Below are positions 16,340 to 25,186 of a stretch of 64,000 bases of DNA, in pieces. Numbering within the stretch: position 1 is the stretch's first letter; each line of letters opens with the position of its first letter. The translations under genes and the position numbers were made by a program. This stretch comes from Anaerolineaceae bacterium (GTDB lineage: Bacteria; Chloroflexota; Anaerolineae; Anaerolineales; Anaerolineaceae), in contig JAENYZ010000001.1 in the NCBI GenBank assembly GCA_016841525.1, forward strand, positions 930,001 through 994,000, written 5' to 3'. Below the pieces are notes generated by a model. It did not search any database. It was given only the letters and a program-made list of their open reading frames with translations, and was not told the origin of the DNA.

Positions 16340-17290
16340 TCAATTTCCCACAAAATGAACAAATCCCAGGTATACCGAACTTGATGTATTCTCTAATCCT
16401 TCAACCTGTCCTTCATCCTGCAGCCGCCAACCACAAGTCTCAATGATCAGCAAATCTTGGTTGAACAATTCTGGGTCAAGTGACAGCTGCCGATTGGCAA
16501 AATCAACCGCTTCTTGGGCTGATAACTTTGTGTAAGTTGAATAATCTTCCGGAGAAATTCTCGCGACTGCCTGCAAAGCCAAGCCTGTTATCTTCAGATC
16601 TCCTTGTTTGACCCGGATTTCTGACCCCTTCAAGGTTTTCAAATTATGCAGTACCTCGTCTTTATTGTATAAAGCCCGGTTGATTCCCGTACCCTCAAAC
16701 AAATCACGTAATGCATCCGCTTCTCCCCCCATCCCAGAGTGCACACTCACAAAAATGATTTTGTGGCCCGTTGGAGAGGAAAATTCAGAGACACAGGCAT
16801 ACCCATCGCCAAAGATGCAGTGATCACCCGGCAAAAATTTGATTTTCACGGGATTCTTGACGGTATTTTGTGATTTTTTTGGGTCAACAACAATCGTTAT
16901 TGGTCTTGCCCCTTGCTCAAAATCAACCGGAATAAAATTATCCTCCCCGGCAGTATCAACATGGTTTTGATTTTGGGGATCTTCCTTCAGAGGTTCTGCG
17001 ATCTGAGGTTCTTCTTTCGGGATTTGTACCCGGGTTTCCTCCTTTTGAAAGACAAGCGGAAAATAATACATGAATTCAGACGATTCAACTTCGTCTGCTC
17101 TCACAGAGATAAGCTCAGGCTGCATTACAATTTCATTCTTTTGTCTCATTTCATACTCGATTAAATCAAGAAAAACCGGGAAAAGATGCCTGACTGAAAA
17201 CAATAAGCCAATCCCAGTAAAAAGGCAGAAAACTATAAAGTACTTCTGCCAACGATTTTTAAGAAGTAAAGAAACCAGTTCTGTATTCAT
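16340..17290 (-). CDS. Divergent sortase-like membrane protein
   Basis: 316 residues. One N-terminal membrane helix (about 18-38), a Pro/Glu-rich linker to about 130, then a C-terminal domain with FVSVHSGMGGEAD and LLIIETCGWR. The His and the TC(x)nR arrangement are where sortases place their catalytic His, Cys and Arg, so a class-E/F-like sortase fold is proposed. The next gene on the same strand upstream (17367-18314) has a C-terminal sorting-signal-like end, which supports the idea. The sequence is far from typical sortases, so the assignment is moderate. Confidence 0.55.
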   Translation of the reverse strand: MNTELVSLLLKNRWQKYFIVFCLFTGIGLLFSVRHLFPVFLDLIEYEMRQKNEIVMQPELISVRADEVESSEFMYYFPLVFQKEETRVQIPKEEPQIAEPLKEDPQNQNHVDTAGEDNFIPVDFEQGARPITIVVDPKKSQNTVKNPVKIKFLPGDHCIFGDGYACVSEFSSPTGHKIIFVSVHSGMGGEADALRDLFEGTGINRALYNKDEVLHNLKTLKGSEIRVKQGDLKITGLALQAVARISPEDYSTYTKLSAQEAVDFANRQLSLDPELFNQDLLIIETCGWRLQDEGQVEGLENTSSSVYLGFVHFVGN

Positions 17291-17366
17291 CCATTTCCTG
17301 GACTTGTGCCCGATGCTTGTTCCCTGGTTAAAAGGGCCTTGATTTATCTGAGATAAAGAATAAATA

Positions 17367-18314
17367 TTATTTCTTGGCTCTTTTTGTCAGATACCGTTTT
17401 CCCTCAATTGCTGCCAGGACGCTGCTGATGCTTATCAAGCCAATTCCCATGGCCAATCGCAGGATATCACCGCTGCTGAGATTGCCATCACCGCCCATTT
17501 TCGGTCGGGGTGTCGCTGTGAACGCCTGATTGGGGACAGCTGTGTTTCTAGGGGTACTGGTCGCTGTGGACGTGGGCGTGCTTGACGGGGTATTCGTTGG
17601 CGTTGGCGTTGATGTATTCGTTGCAGTCGGCGTGAATGTCGGCGTGTTTGTTGCCGTAGCAGTCGGCGTTGATGTTGATATCTGGGTTGCAGCAGAAGTC
17701 GCTGTGTTCGTCTGGGCTGGCGGCGGAGGCGTTTGCACGATTTTATATCGACGAAGCAGTTGATATTCATCGCCGCACCAAAAAGTATCGCCTTCCACCA
17801 GGTCACATACAGCACCGATGGGAGGAGGTGGTTCATCCGGCTCAAGACAATACGCCAGCACTTCCCAGCCGTTATCGTGTTCCACAACAAAACGCTGTGC
17901 GGTCGGTCCGCCTGGCACATCGCCAACGCCTAAATCCTCAGTAACTTCCCAGCCATAAGGGGGCGGGTTGGCATCGAGCTGCTTTGAATCAATATTGGGC
18001 TGCTTTGCATGAATATCAGGCTGCTTTGAGTCAATATCTGGCTGAAAGAAGCGCATACCATACAGGAAACTCAATGCAAAAATCAAAATTCCAAGGCCAG
18101 CAAGAAGGGCAAACCTCGATTTTACACCCTTTTCTTTTTCTGGTGGTTCTACTTCTTCAGCATCAAAGCTAACATTTCCTGTGTTAAAAATTTCAACGGC
18201 AGGCGTTTTTGCTTCAAAATTTTCTATAGCAGGCGTTTCTAAATCAGACTTTTCTGCGCCAACTGTTTCTTCGGCACCCTTTTCAATTTCAGTTTTATCC
18301 ATCTCATTTTCCAT
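17367..18314 (-). CDS. Thr/Pro-rich membrane-anchored surface protein
   Basis: 315 residues from ATG 18314 (GAGGA upstream); a longer frame adds an implausible N-terminus. Order: acidic cytosolic region with alternating E-T-PAxE units (1-75), membrane helix (about 80-100), DIDSKQP/DIHAKQP short repeats, a Cys-containing domain (GWEVTEDLG...CLEPDEPPP...CDLVEGDTFWCGDEY), a 90-residue Thr/Pro/Ser stalk, then RPKMGGDGN, a hydrophobic helix and basic tail KRYLTKRAKK. The last three parts mirror a sortase sorting signal with a non-standard motif. Encoded directly before a sortase-like gene. Confidence 0.7.
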   Translation of the reverse strand: MENEMDKTEIEKGAEETVGAEKSDLETPAIENFEAKTPAVEIFNTGNVSFDAEEVEPPEKEKGVKSRFALLAGLGILIFALSFLYGMRFFQPDIDSKQPDIHAKQPNIDSKQLDANPPPYGWEVTEDLGVGDVPGGPTAQRFVVEHDNGWEVLAYCLEPDEPPPPIGAVCDLVEGDTFWCGDEYQLLRRYKIVQTPPPPAQTNTATSAATQISTSTPTATATNTPTFTPTATNTSTPTPTNTPSSTPTSTATSTPRNTAVPNQAFTATPRPKMGGDGNLSSGDILRLAMGIGLISISSVLAAIEGKRYLTKRAKK

Positions 18315-18558
18315 GATGACATTCCTCGCACTGTATGCAGCAAGTTTTATGCCATTATTCAGGAATTTTCGAAGGAGAAGTTTTTTATAAATTAGTGAAC
18401 AAAGCCCCCAATTGTGAATGGCCACCCTATTTTGAAAATCTTTAGTTATCCTTTAACTTCCAAGAACCTGAAACAAGTTTATATTAATACCTGCATAAAT
18501 GGTTGAAAATTAGGACTTAACTCGAAAAGCTAAGTTTTAAACTAAACTTTAGGAATAC

Positions 18559-19905
18559 TTACAAAGACATTAATAAATTAAGATAAGAGAATCCCGCAAT
18601 AAAACCTGCAGCTATTAAAAGGTTATCAATAAATTGACCCGACTTACGTTTTGCCAAGTCCTGGAAAATCATAATACTGCAGATGATAATTGATGTGATC
18701 ATCAAAAAATGTGTTCGAATACCGCTTGACCAAATTGTCGGAGAGAATGCCAGAATGAGCCTTGAAATCAGCCCCAAGATTAAGACGCCGAGAGCAATGG
18801 TGCTTTTCCAGGTATTCCCAAAATTTATGTAGATCAAAATCAAAATGACAAAGGCTGTCATCAGCAGCAAGAACAAAGGAATATACGACTGAATTCTTGT
18901 GAAGTTCCCCAGGGTGATCAGTCCAAATTGGGTAATTTCTGTGTCGATTGTTGCCAGATGCGGAAAGAGACGATCCACAATCATATAAAAACCATTCCCA
19001 AATACCATGGACATAACAAGAGGGATCAACGCAAAGACTCTGTATAAAAGATCTTTGTACTTTGAAAAATTCGCGATGGCCAATAATGAGCTGAATATGA
19101 AGAAGAGGAAATTGAAGTTAAAAACATAATGTGCCAGCGTCGATGAGATGCCAATCTCCAATTTTTCCACAAAAGAAATGTAATTAAAATCAATAAACCA
19201 TCTTATCTCAGCCTGCTGCCTCAGATGATTTCCTGGCGCTGTCAGGGTAAATATAATACTGCCGAGACATAAAACAAAGCCTAGCACGATAAACCAATGG
19301 AATCGTTTATTCAGAATGAGGTAAACAGCAGAAACCAAGAACACAATTCCCAAAATGACAGCCATAATTTCCTGGTTGACTGCAAATATCAAAAGTAAAC
19401 CCGACAGGAAATATTCAATTACCCAAATCTTTTTATCCAAAATGATCTTTTTGACCACAATCAAAGCCAGCAGCCCAAAGGTAAGCGGCCAAATATAATT
19501 GATCGATATTGTGACCCAACCTGCTGAAAGCATTTCTCGTAATGGGAAAAGAAACAAAAGGAAAACAATAAACCAGTTGAAAACTTTCTGATTTTTTTCG
19601 ACGAAAAGTTCAGACAGAGCCACGCCCAGCAAAACCAACACCCCCGAGTTCAGAACTCGCCAGATGATGGAGGGCAGTTTCAGAAAGGCAACGACAAAAA
19701 ATTCCAGGATCAGCCTTGAACTCCACTCAATATAACGCCCCTTATAAAAAGCCCAATCAAAAATCCCGGCAGGATTCCCTTTAAAGAAGACATCATCCGC
19801 TATCGGGATGGGTGCAAGTAGGTGGACCAAAAGCATGCCAAGCCCCAAAACGAGGAGCGGCAAGTTCTTTTTTTTGAACAATTTCTTTATTGAAAGTTTT
19901 TTCAA
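18559..19905 (-). CDS. Polytopic membrane protein (DUF6056-like)
   Basis: 448 residues, about 11-12 transmembrane helices. The first loop carries PIADDVFFKGNPAG...YKGRYIEWSSR, an Asp-containing exterior loop as in GT-C glycosyltransferases and DUF6056 proteins, which likely act on lipid-linked sugars at the outside of the membrane. The start is preceded by GGAG. It follows the 163-residue gene 19918-20409 by 12 bases, so the two probably form an operon for an envelope glycan. Exact reaction unknown. Confidence 0.65.
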   Translation of the reverse strand: MKKLSIKKLFKKKNLPLLVLGLGMLLVHLLAPIPIADDVFFKGNPAGIFDWAFYKGRYIEWSSRLILEFFVVAFLKLPSIIWRVLNSGVLVLLGVALSELFVEKNQKVFNWFIVFLLFLFPLREMLSAGWVTISINYIWPLTFGLLALIVVKKIILDKKIWVIEYFLSGLLLIFAVNQEIMAVILGIVFLVSAVYLILNKRFHWFIVLGFVLCLGSIIFTLTAPGNHLRQQAEIRWFIDFNYISFVEKLEIGISSTLAHYVFNFNFLFFIFSSLLAIANFSKYKDLLYRVFALIPLVMSMVFGNGFYMIVDRLFPHLATIDTEITQFGLITLGNFTRIQSYIPLFLLLMTAFVILILIYINFGNTWKSTIALGVLILGLISRLILAFSPTIWSSGIRTHFLMITSIIICSIMIFQDLAKRKSGQFIDNLLIAAGFIAGFSYLNLLMSL

Positions 19906-19917
19906 GAACTGAACTCC

Positions 19918-20409
19918 TTAAGGCTTCCTCACAACCTGATCCGTTTTGATAAAGACAGGCTGACTCCGGCTGATGAATTCGATGTAAATGTCATAAGATG
20001 TCTCTTCTAAATCAAGAAACTGATTATTCACCCTGGATAAAAAGCCGGTTTTTGAATAATCAATGTCATCCGCATATTGATCGTTAATATCGTCTCTTAC
20101 GGTCAGTGTTGTCGGTAATTCAAAGGATTCTTTCGTTTCAGTGTTTTGCAGGACCACTTTAATCGCCATGTCGGAGGGAGCTTGCCCTGGAATGAAAGCC
20201 CAGCCAGTAATCGCAGTAAAATTTCGATCGACCCTGACCATGTCGATTTGCCACACAACACTACCTTCTTCTGAAGTGTCTGTGATTATTGCAGTGCGAA
20301 CTAAGCTGTAATCTAAAATTTGCACAACAGCAAATACGAAGAAGATAACGAAGCCTAGCAAAATCAACTTCACAATAAATTTTTTCTTAACAGCTTTCTT
20401 ATGGGACAA
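19918..20409 (-). CDS. Single-pass membrane protein with exterior beta domain
   Basis: 163 residues: basic N-terminus, helix 10-33, then an exterior domain with VVWQIDMVRVDRNFTAITGWAFIPG and LQNTETKESFELPTTLTVRDDIND, reminiscent of small beta-sandwich domains seen beside glycosyltransferase-like proteins. It sits 12 bases upstream of the polytopic protein and should be co-expressed with it. Family not recognised. Confidence 0.55.
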   Translation of the reverse strand: MSHKKAVKKKFIVKLILLGFVIFFVFAVVQILDYSLVRTAIITDTSEEGSVVWQIDMVRVDRNFTAITGWAFIPGQAPSDMAIKVVLQNTETKESFELPTTLTVRDDINDQYADDIDYSKTGFLSRVNNQFLDLEETSYDIYIEFISRSQPVFIKTDQVVRKP

Positions 20410-20665
20410 AATACCTCACATTCAAAACAGAAATTTCAAATGACGTGAATTTTCACTTTGACCTTATGAGATATTACCATGAAACCATGCTCAAATCACT
20501 ACATAATTTCGAATCCGCACCCACCAAGGCATCCATTGAACCCAATTAAAAAACTTATCCTTTCTTTACAGCATCTTCACAATTTTTTCATAAGTCTATT
20601 GCATAATAATAAGGATAAAAGAAACAATCATAGATGAAAATCTAGTTGTACAAATTGGAGAACAA

Positions 20666-21475
20666 ATGAAAAATATTAATAATCACAAAATAAAAATAAT
20701 AGCCGTGCTTCTTGCATCCATCTTTTTACTTGGTGCATGCACATTGGCTGATCAAGATGACGCAAGCAAGATTCCCCAGGTAGAAGACGAAGCGATCTCA
20801 GATGAAGAACCCGAAGTCCTGGCTGAAGAAGCAATCGAAACCCTGGAGGTTGTTGAAACGGATGATCTGGAAGAGGATCAGATTGCGGAAACCTTAGATC
20901 AAGCAAGTACTGAACAGGTCAACCTGCCAAGTGGATTGACTGATGATGAAGTCGCCGGACTGATTTATATGCGAGAAGAGGAAAAATTGGCAAAAGATGT
21001 TTATCTTGGTCTTTATGATTTATGGGGATTGAACACCTTCCTGAATATTGCCGGCAGCGAACAAACCCATATGGATTCATTTAAGAATCTGCTCGACATG
21101 TTTGACATTGAAGATCCAGCAGACACATCCCCGACCGGCGTCTTCGTCAATGAGGATTTGCAAAACCTATATGATGATTTAATGGCAGTTGGCGCACAAT
21201 CTCTGGGAGATTCATTGAAGGTCGGCGCTGCTATTGAAGAAATCGATATCCTTGACTTGCAGGAAAATCTTGAATTAACTCAAAACGCAGAAATCCGCAG
21301 GGTCTATCAAAACCTATTACGAGGATCAGAGAACCACTTGCGCGCCTTTACCAGCACCCTGGAACGGCAAACCGGTGAAATTTACGAACCGCAGTACATG
21401 AGTCAGCCTGATTATGATTCTGTCGTGACAGGCAGCTCGTCCCGCAACGGTAGTGGAAGAGGCAATCGACCATAA
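20666..21475 (+). CDS. DUF2202 lipoprotein (ferritin-like fold)
   Basis: 269 residues with GGAGAACAA upstream. Lipobox LLGAC at about residue 25, an acidic linker (residues 28-95), then the DUF2202 helical domain: LIYMREEEKLAKDVYLGLYDLWG, SEQTHMDSFKNLLDMF, GENHLRAF-like SENHLRAFTSTLERQTG. The E...E..H and E..H pairs are those expected of a four-helix metal-binding ferritin-like fold. Ends in a Gly/Ser/Arg tail. Probably a lipid-anchored exterior metal or redox protein. Followed by a clear terminator. Confidence 0.9.
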   Translation: MKNINNHKIKIIAVLLASIFLLGACTLADQDDASKIPQVEDEAISDEEPEVLAEEAIETLEVVETDDLEEDQIAETLDQASTEQVNLPSGLTDDEVAGLIYMREEEKLAKDVYLGLYDLWGLNTFLNIAGSEQTHMDSFKNLLDMFDIEDPADTSPTGVFVNEDLQNLYDDLMAVGAQSLGDSLKVGAAIEEIDILDLQENLELTQNAEIRRVYQNLLRGSENHLRAFTSTLERQTGEIYEPQYMSQPDYDSVVTGSSSRNGSGRGNRP

Positions 21476-21499
21476 ACAATAAATCTTCTTATATCTAAA

Positions 21500-21537
21500 G
21501 CACCCACCGTGTTAATGGATAGTGGGTGCATTGTTTT
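21500..21537 (+). terminator. Terminator after the DUF2202 gene
   Basis: Stem GCACCCAC (21500-21507) / GTGGGTGC (21522-21529) followed by a T-rich tail; it lies between convergent operons. Confidence 0.8.
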
Positions 21538-21546
21538 AAGAGAAAA

Positions 21547-21927
21547 CTATTCTTGTGAAGCTTTACTTTCTTTAAACACCAGAACCCAATCATCCTTATG
21601 AGTGGTTGCTCCCACTAAATTATTTGAATGTGATATCGCGCCATGATGGCAGCTGTCTTCACACTGACCACAGTAAGCACAACGAGCCGGATAATACAGG
21701 AGTGTATATTCCTCTCGAGATTTTTTATTAAGTTGTAATGCATCTGCCGGGCAATCCCTGACGCATAAACCGCAGCCACTGCATTTATCAGGATCGAACT
21801 CAATCTTTCCGCGATAACCTTCTGGCAGCGCCAAATCCCCAAATGGATACTTCACAGTTTCAGGACCTTTAATCAATGCCTCGATTACAGCATTAAGTAT
21901 CGTCAAACGTTTCTTAAATTTTTCCAT
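21547..21927 (-). CDS. Group 4 hydrogenase ferredoxin-type subunit (NuoI-like, 2x[4Fe-4S])
   Basis: 126 residues. Two cluster motifs: CSGCGLCVRDCP and CAYCGQCEDSC, giving eight cysteines for two [4Fe-4S] clusters that carry electrons from ferredoxin to the small subunit. The N-terminus has an amphipathic helix and LALPEGYRG-like segment as in EchF/MbhN/NuoI. Last gene of the operon, one base after the NuoH-like gene. C-terminal 20 residues after the second cluster are unusual but short. Confidence 0.9.
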   Translation of the reverse strand: MEKFKKRLTILNAVIEALIKGPETVKYPFGDLALPEGYRGKIEFDPDKCSGCGLCVRDCPADALQLNKKSREEYTLLYYPARCAYCGQCEDSCHHGAISHSNNLVGATTHKDDWVLVFKESKASQE

Positions 21928-21928
21928 A

Positions 21929-22855
21929 TTAATTTCCCATCAAAATAATAAGGCCAAGCTGCAGAAGCGCCAAAGGCACCAATATCCGCCATCCCAAACC
22001 CGCCAGTTGGTCAATTCTCAGTCTTGCAAAAATAGCGCTGGTTCCGCTCAGGATGAGAACAAGAATGAGACATTCTATAATAAAAATTATGATTGCTAGA
22101 GAAGGATGACTCATTTTTGTCCAACCAAAATACAGGTCAATCAGCAAGAAGATACCAATCACTGCCTGAATATCCATTACCAAATTCCAAAATCCTAATG
22201 TTGGGCCTGAAAATTCCGTCAGTGATCCGCCTACTACCTCTGACTTTGCTTTGGGGATATCAAATGGATCACGTTTTAATTTCCCAATCAAACCAATCAC
22301 AGCCAGAATGAACCCCAGCGGCTGAAAGAGAATAAATGGACCCAAATTGACCTGAGCTTCCATGATTGTTGAAACTGACCAGGATCCGCCCAATATTGCA
22401 GGGCCGCTGAGGGCAATTAACAACGGGACTTCATAGGAAAAGAATTGCAATAATGAACGACCACCACCCAAAACGCTGTAAATACCCAGAGAAATTATGC
22501 CGGCAAGGTAATAAGCCAATGTCGGCACACTCATCAAAAATATAATGACGATTAAATCGCCTTCAAAGGAAAAAGCTTTATAACCTGCAATGGGGACATA
22601 TAAACCAGCTGTAAGAACTGACGCTAAGGAAACTAAAGGAAGCAAAGCAGCTAAAAAGTCGTTTGCATTTTTAGGCAGCAAATCCTCTTTGCTGAATAAT
22701 TTAATTAAATCAGCTAAAGGCTGGTACCAGGGAGGCCCAACCCGGCGTTGAAACCGCGCCAGAAACTTGCGATCTAACCACTCAAAAGTTAAACCAGACA
22801 TAACCAAAAATAAAAAACCTGGAAAAACCAATAAATTGAACAAACTTTTAATCAC
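21929..22855 (-). CDS. Group 4 hydrogenase membrane subunit (NuoH/HycD-like)
   Basis: 308 residues, about 8 transmembrane helices. Family segments: WLDRKFLARFQRRVGPPWYQPLADLIKL (the ERK-x-GR-x-Q-x-R-GP-type loop), KLFSKEDLLP, and KLKRDPFDIPKAKSEVVGGSLTEFSGP with the conserved Asp/Glu cluster that couples the redox module to ion movement. Encoded between the large catalytic subunit and the ferredoxin-type subunit, as in ech, mbh and hyc operons. Confidence 0.93.
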   Translation of the reverse strand: MIKSLFNLLVFPGFLFLVMSGLTFEWLDRKFLARFQRRVGPPWYQPLADLIKLFSKEDLLPKNANDFLAALLPLVSLASVLTAGLYVPIAGYKAFSFEGDLIVIIFLMSVPTLAYYLAGIISLGIYSVLGGGRSLLQFFSYEVPLLIALSGPAILGGSWSVSTIMEAQVNLGPFILFQPLGFILAVIGLIGKLKRDPFDIPKAKSEVVGGSLTEFSGPTLGFWNLVMDIQAVIGIFLLIDLYFGWTKMSHPSLAIIIFIIECLILVLILSGTSAIFARLRIDQLAGLGWRILVPLALLQLGLIILMGN

Positions 22856-22867
22856 AAAAATGCTTCC

Positions 22868-23950
22868 TTATCGATCTGCACATGCAATACAAAGATCCAC
22901 CCCAGCAAGAACAACCGGGATGTCCGCGACATTGATTTCTGCCAATTGCACTGGCAGCAAACTCAATGTTGCTAATGTAGGCGTGCGAACTTTGAGCCGA
23001 GCAGGTTTATCGCTGCCATCACTCCGCAGATAATAAAACAATTCGCCTCGAGGTGCTTCAGCGCGGATTATCACTTCACCTTCTGGCACCCTTCTGGGTG
23101 TGCGAAGGCTAACATCACCTTCAGGTAGATCTTCAAGAATCTTTTCGCATAAATTTAAACTCACCCTTGTTTCCTCTGCCCTGACAAACGTCCTGGCCCA
23201 TGCGTCTCCACCTGGATGGGTAACCACCTTAACCTCCAGTTGATCGTACGGTGGTAATGGTGCATCTCTGCGCAGGTCAATATCAACACCTGAAGCGCGG
23301 GCAACCGGACCAACAACGCCATATGCTTTGATCATATCAGGACTTATTGGTGCAACACCTTTTGTCCTTGCCATCGCTGCCGGCTCCGTTTCGATAATAT
23401 CCACCAAACCATCAACCTGTGAGTGAAGTTTTTTCAGAATTCCTCTGATCATGTCGATGTGTTCTTCATCCAGATCAAAACGGACACCGCCAATTTGATT
23501 GGCAGCATGGGAAACTCTGCCTCCAGAAATTTCTTCCATAATATCCAGCGCCATTTCACGATCATGCCAGGTATGCATAAAAATAGTTTCCAAACCAATA
23601 TGTTTTGCGAGAATTCCCAGCCATAATAAATGACTGTGGATGCGCTCTAATTCACACATTAACGCTCGAATATACTGGGCTCGTGGCGGTATCTCAATCC
23701 CCAACAAAGCCTCTACGGCATAACAATAGGCAGTTGTGTGCACATGTGAACAAATGCCGCAAATCCGTTCTATCAAGTGAACATTTTGCACATAGGTTCT
23801 CTGCTGAGCCAGGCGTTCAATACCCCGATGGACATAACCTAACCGTAAAGATCCGCCAAGAACCTTTTCGCCCGCAATATCAACCATCATGGATAAAGGT
23901 TCCTTTAAAAGCGGGTGCTGCGGTCCAATTGGAATTGAAATCTTATCCAT
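22868..23950 (-). CDS. [NiFe]-hydrogenase large (catalytic) subunit, group 4 (NuoD-like)
   Basis: 360 residues from ATG 23950, preceded by AAGGAG; a longer reading upstream overlaps the NuoC-like gene wholly and is rejected. The proximal NiFe motif RICGICSHVH gives Cys64 and Cys67; the distal motif DLCIACADR gives Cys354 and Cys357, so all four NiFe ligands are present, unlike NuoD of complex I. The protein stops right after ...CADR, with no C-terminal extension to be cleaved by a maturation peptidase. Predicted to reduce protons to H2 with ferredoxin electrons while the membrane arm pumps ions. Overlaps the NuoC-like gene by 8 bases. Confidence 0.93.
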   Translation of the reverse strand: MDKISIPIGPQHPLLKEPLSMMVDIAGEKVLGGSLRLGYVHRGIERLAQQRTYVQNVHLIERICGICSHVHTTAYCYAVEALLGIEIPPRAQYIRALMCELERIHSHLLWLGILAKHIGLETIFMHTWHDREMALDIMEEISGGRVSHAANQIGGVRFDLDEEHIDMIRGILKKLHSQVDGLVDIIETEPAAMARTKGVAPISPDMIKAYGVVGPVARASGVDIDLRRDAPLPPYDQLEVKVVTHPGGDAWARTFVRAEETRVSLNLCEKILEDLPEGDVSLRTPRRVPEGEVIIRAEAPRGELFYYLRSDGSDKPARLKVRTPTLATLSLLPVQLAEINVADIPVVLAGVDLCIACADR

Positions 23951-24395
23951 TTTTCTCCTTCTTAGCAATAAATGGTGGTCCCTGGTCCCAATCATCAGGC
24001 AGTAATAGGGGAGGAGTTTCATTTCGACCCGTGAATTCGATGCCAAACATTTCCGCGGCTTCACGCTCATAAAAATCCGCACCCGGGATGGTCGAGATTA
24101 TTGATGGCAATTTTGCTGATTCAACAGGAAGCTTGAGCATTAAAGAAAATCCGGAACCACTCCAAAAATTGTAGAAAACCTCAATTTCATCTGGTTGATC
24201 ATTTCGCTGCTGGACGGTAATAGCTGAAAGATGACAATATTCAAAAGACTCAAGTATCACATCGATCACTGGTTTTAATTGATTCGGCTTTATAAGAATG
24301 GTATGGTCTCCATGAATGCCATCATAGACCTCACAATGAAAGCTGGTTTTCGTTTCAATTTCTATACAGAGATCTAATATGTTAAATTTTTTCAT
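23943..24395 (-). CDS. Group 4 hydrogenase NuoC-like subunit
   Basis: 150 residues from ATG 24395 (MKKFNIL). C-terminal part with SIISTIPGADFYEREAAEMFGIEFTGR and LLLPDDWDQGPP is the 30-kDa NuoC/HycE N-terminal signature (E-R-E-x-x-D/E-M-F-G-I). The protein links the large and small subunits. It overlaps the NuoB-like gene by 14 bases and the NuoD-like gene by 8; such overlaps imply translational coupling. A TTG-started longer form is unlikely. Confidence 0.88.
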   Translation of the reverse strand: MKKFNILDLCIEIETKTSFHCEVYDGIHGDHTILIKPNQLKPVIDVILESFEYCHLSAITVQQRNDQPDEIEVFYNFWSGSGFSLMLKLPVESAKLPSIISTIPGADFYEREAAEMFGIEFTGRNETPPLLLPDDWDQGPPFIAKKEKNG

Positions 24396-24831
24396 TTTGA
24401 GAAATCTTTTCTCGCAATTGAAGTAATCCTTCAATAATCGCTTCTGGTCTTACCGGGCAGCCTGGAATGTAGATATCAACTGGCAAAGCCTTATCCACAC
24501 CACCTAAGACGGTGTCGCTGTTTACAAAAACGCCGCCCGTATTGCTGCAGCTGCCAATTGCAACGACATATTTTGGAGAAGGCATTTGCGAATATATTTG
24601 CACCAAACCATCCCTGGTTTGCCTGGTCACAGGACCTGTGCATAATAAAACATCCGCATGCCTGGGGGAAGCCTGGGCGACAATTCCAAGACGCTCAACA
24701 TCATACCGGGGTGTTAATAAATCTAAAATCTCAATATCACATCCATTACAACCGCCGGTATTAAAATGAATTACCCAGATCGAATTCTTTTGAGCCCAGC
24801 GATAGGCTTTCTGGATTACGTTGTTCAACAT
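24382..24831 (-). CDS. [NiFe]-hydrogenase small subunit, group 4 (NuoB-like)
   Basis: 149 residues from ATG 24831 (GAGG nine bases upstream). Cysteine ligands for the proximal [4Fe-4S] cluster: GGCNGCDIE, AIGSCSNTGG and IPGCPVRPE. These four cysteines accept electrons from the ferredoxin-type subunit and pass them to the NiFe site. No Tat signal, as expected for cytosol-facing group 4 enzymes. Confidence 0.93.
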   Translation of the reverse strand: MLNNVIQKAYRWAQKNSIWVIHFNTGGCNGCDIEILDLLTPRYDVERLGIVAQASPRHADVLLCTGPVTRQTRDGLVQIYSQMPSPKYVVAIGSCSNTGGVFVNSDTVLGGVDKALPVDIYIPGCPVRPEAIIEGLLQLREKISQNEKI

Positions 24832-24850
24832 CGACTTATACCTCAAATTC

Positions 24851-25186
24851 CTAATCCGGTTTTCTTTGTGCTAAAACAAGGGCGCTTATCGAAAAACCAA
24901 GTAAATACACCAATCCAAGACCAGCATTACCAATACCCATCGGGAATGTTGCCAAAACAAGCACAGCCACATGAGTCACACCAAATAACAAACCGAGCCT
25001 GAAATAAGTTGTGTAGGATAATCGAACCTCCACGGGTGGAAGTTTCTGACCGCCAGAGTAAGGCAAGTATTTGTCAGGATGGTCTGGTCCTTTTACAGAA
25101 TGCTTCCGAAGAAACAGATAAATTAATGTCAAAAGACCAAGAAATAGAATGAAAGCAATAGGTGGGCTGAGAATTAATTGCGCCAT
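24851..25186 (-). CDS. Small membrane subunit (NuoA-like)
   Basis: 111 residues, three helices with a loop KYLPYSGGQKLPPVEVRLSYTTYF between the first and second, recalling the loop of NuoA (there with Glu-Cys-Gly) but lacking its Cys. It overlaps the NuoN-like gene by one base and precedes the NuoB-like gene, the position taken by small membrane subunits in mbh-type operons. Function is probably to tie the redox module to the ion-pumping arm. Confidence 0.75.
   Translation of the reverse strand: MAQLILSPPIAFILFLGLLTLIYLFLRKHSVKGPDHPDKYLPYSGGQKLPPVEVRLSYTTYFRLGLLFGVTHVAVLVLATFPMGIGNAGLGLVYLLGFSISALVLAQRKPD

Noticed and set aside
17530-17763. Gly/Val-rich plus-strand frame (GVGVGV pattern)
   Set aside because: Antisense shadow of the Thr/Pro stalk of the minus-strand protein; the same effect is seen at 55592-55774.
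22868-24395. Complex I (NADH dehydrogenase) instead of hydrogenase
   Set aside because: The large subunit keeps both NiFe Cys pairs, and no NuoE/F/G genes are present.
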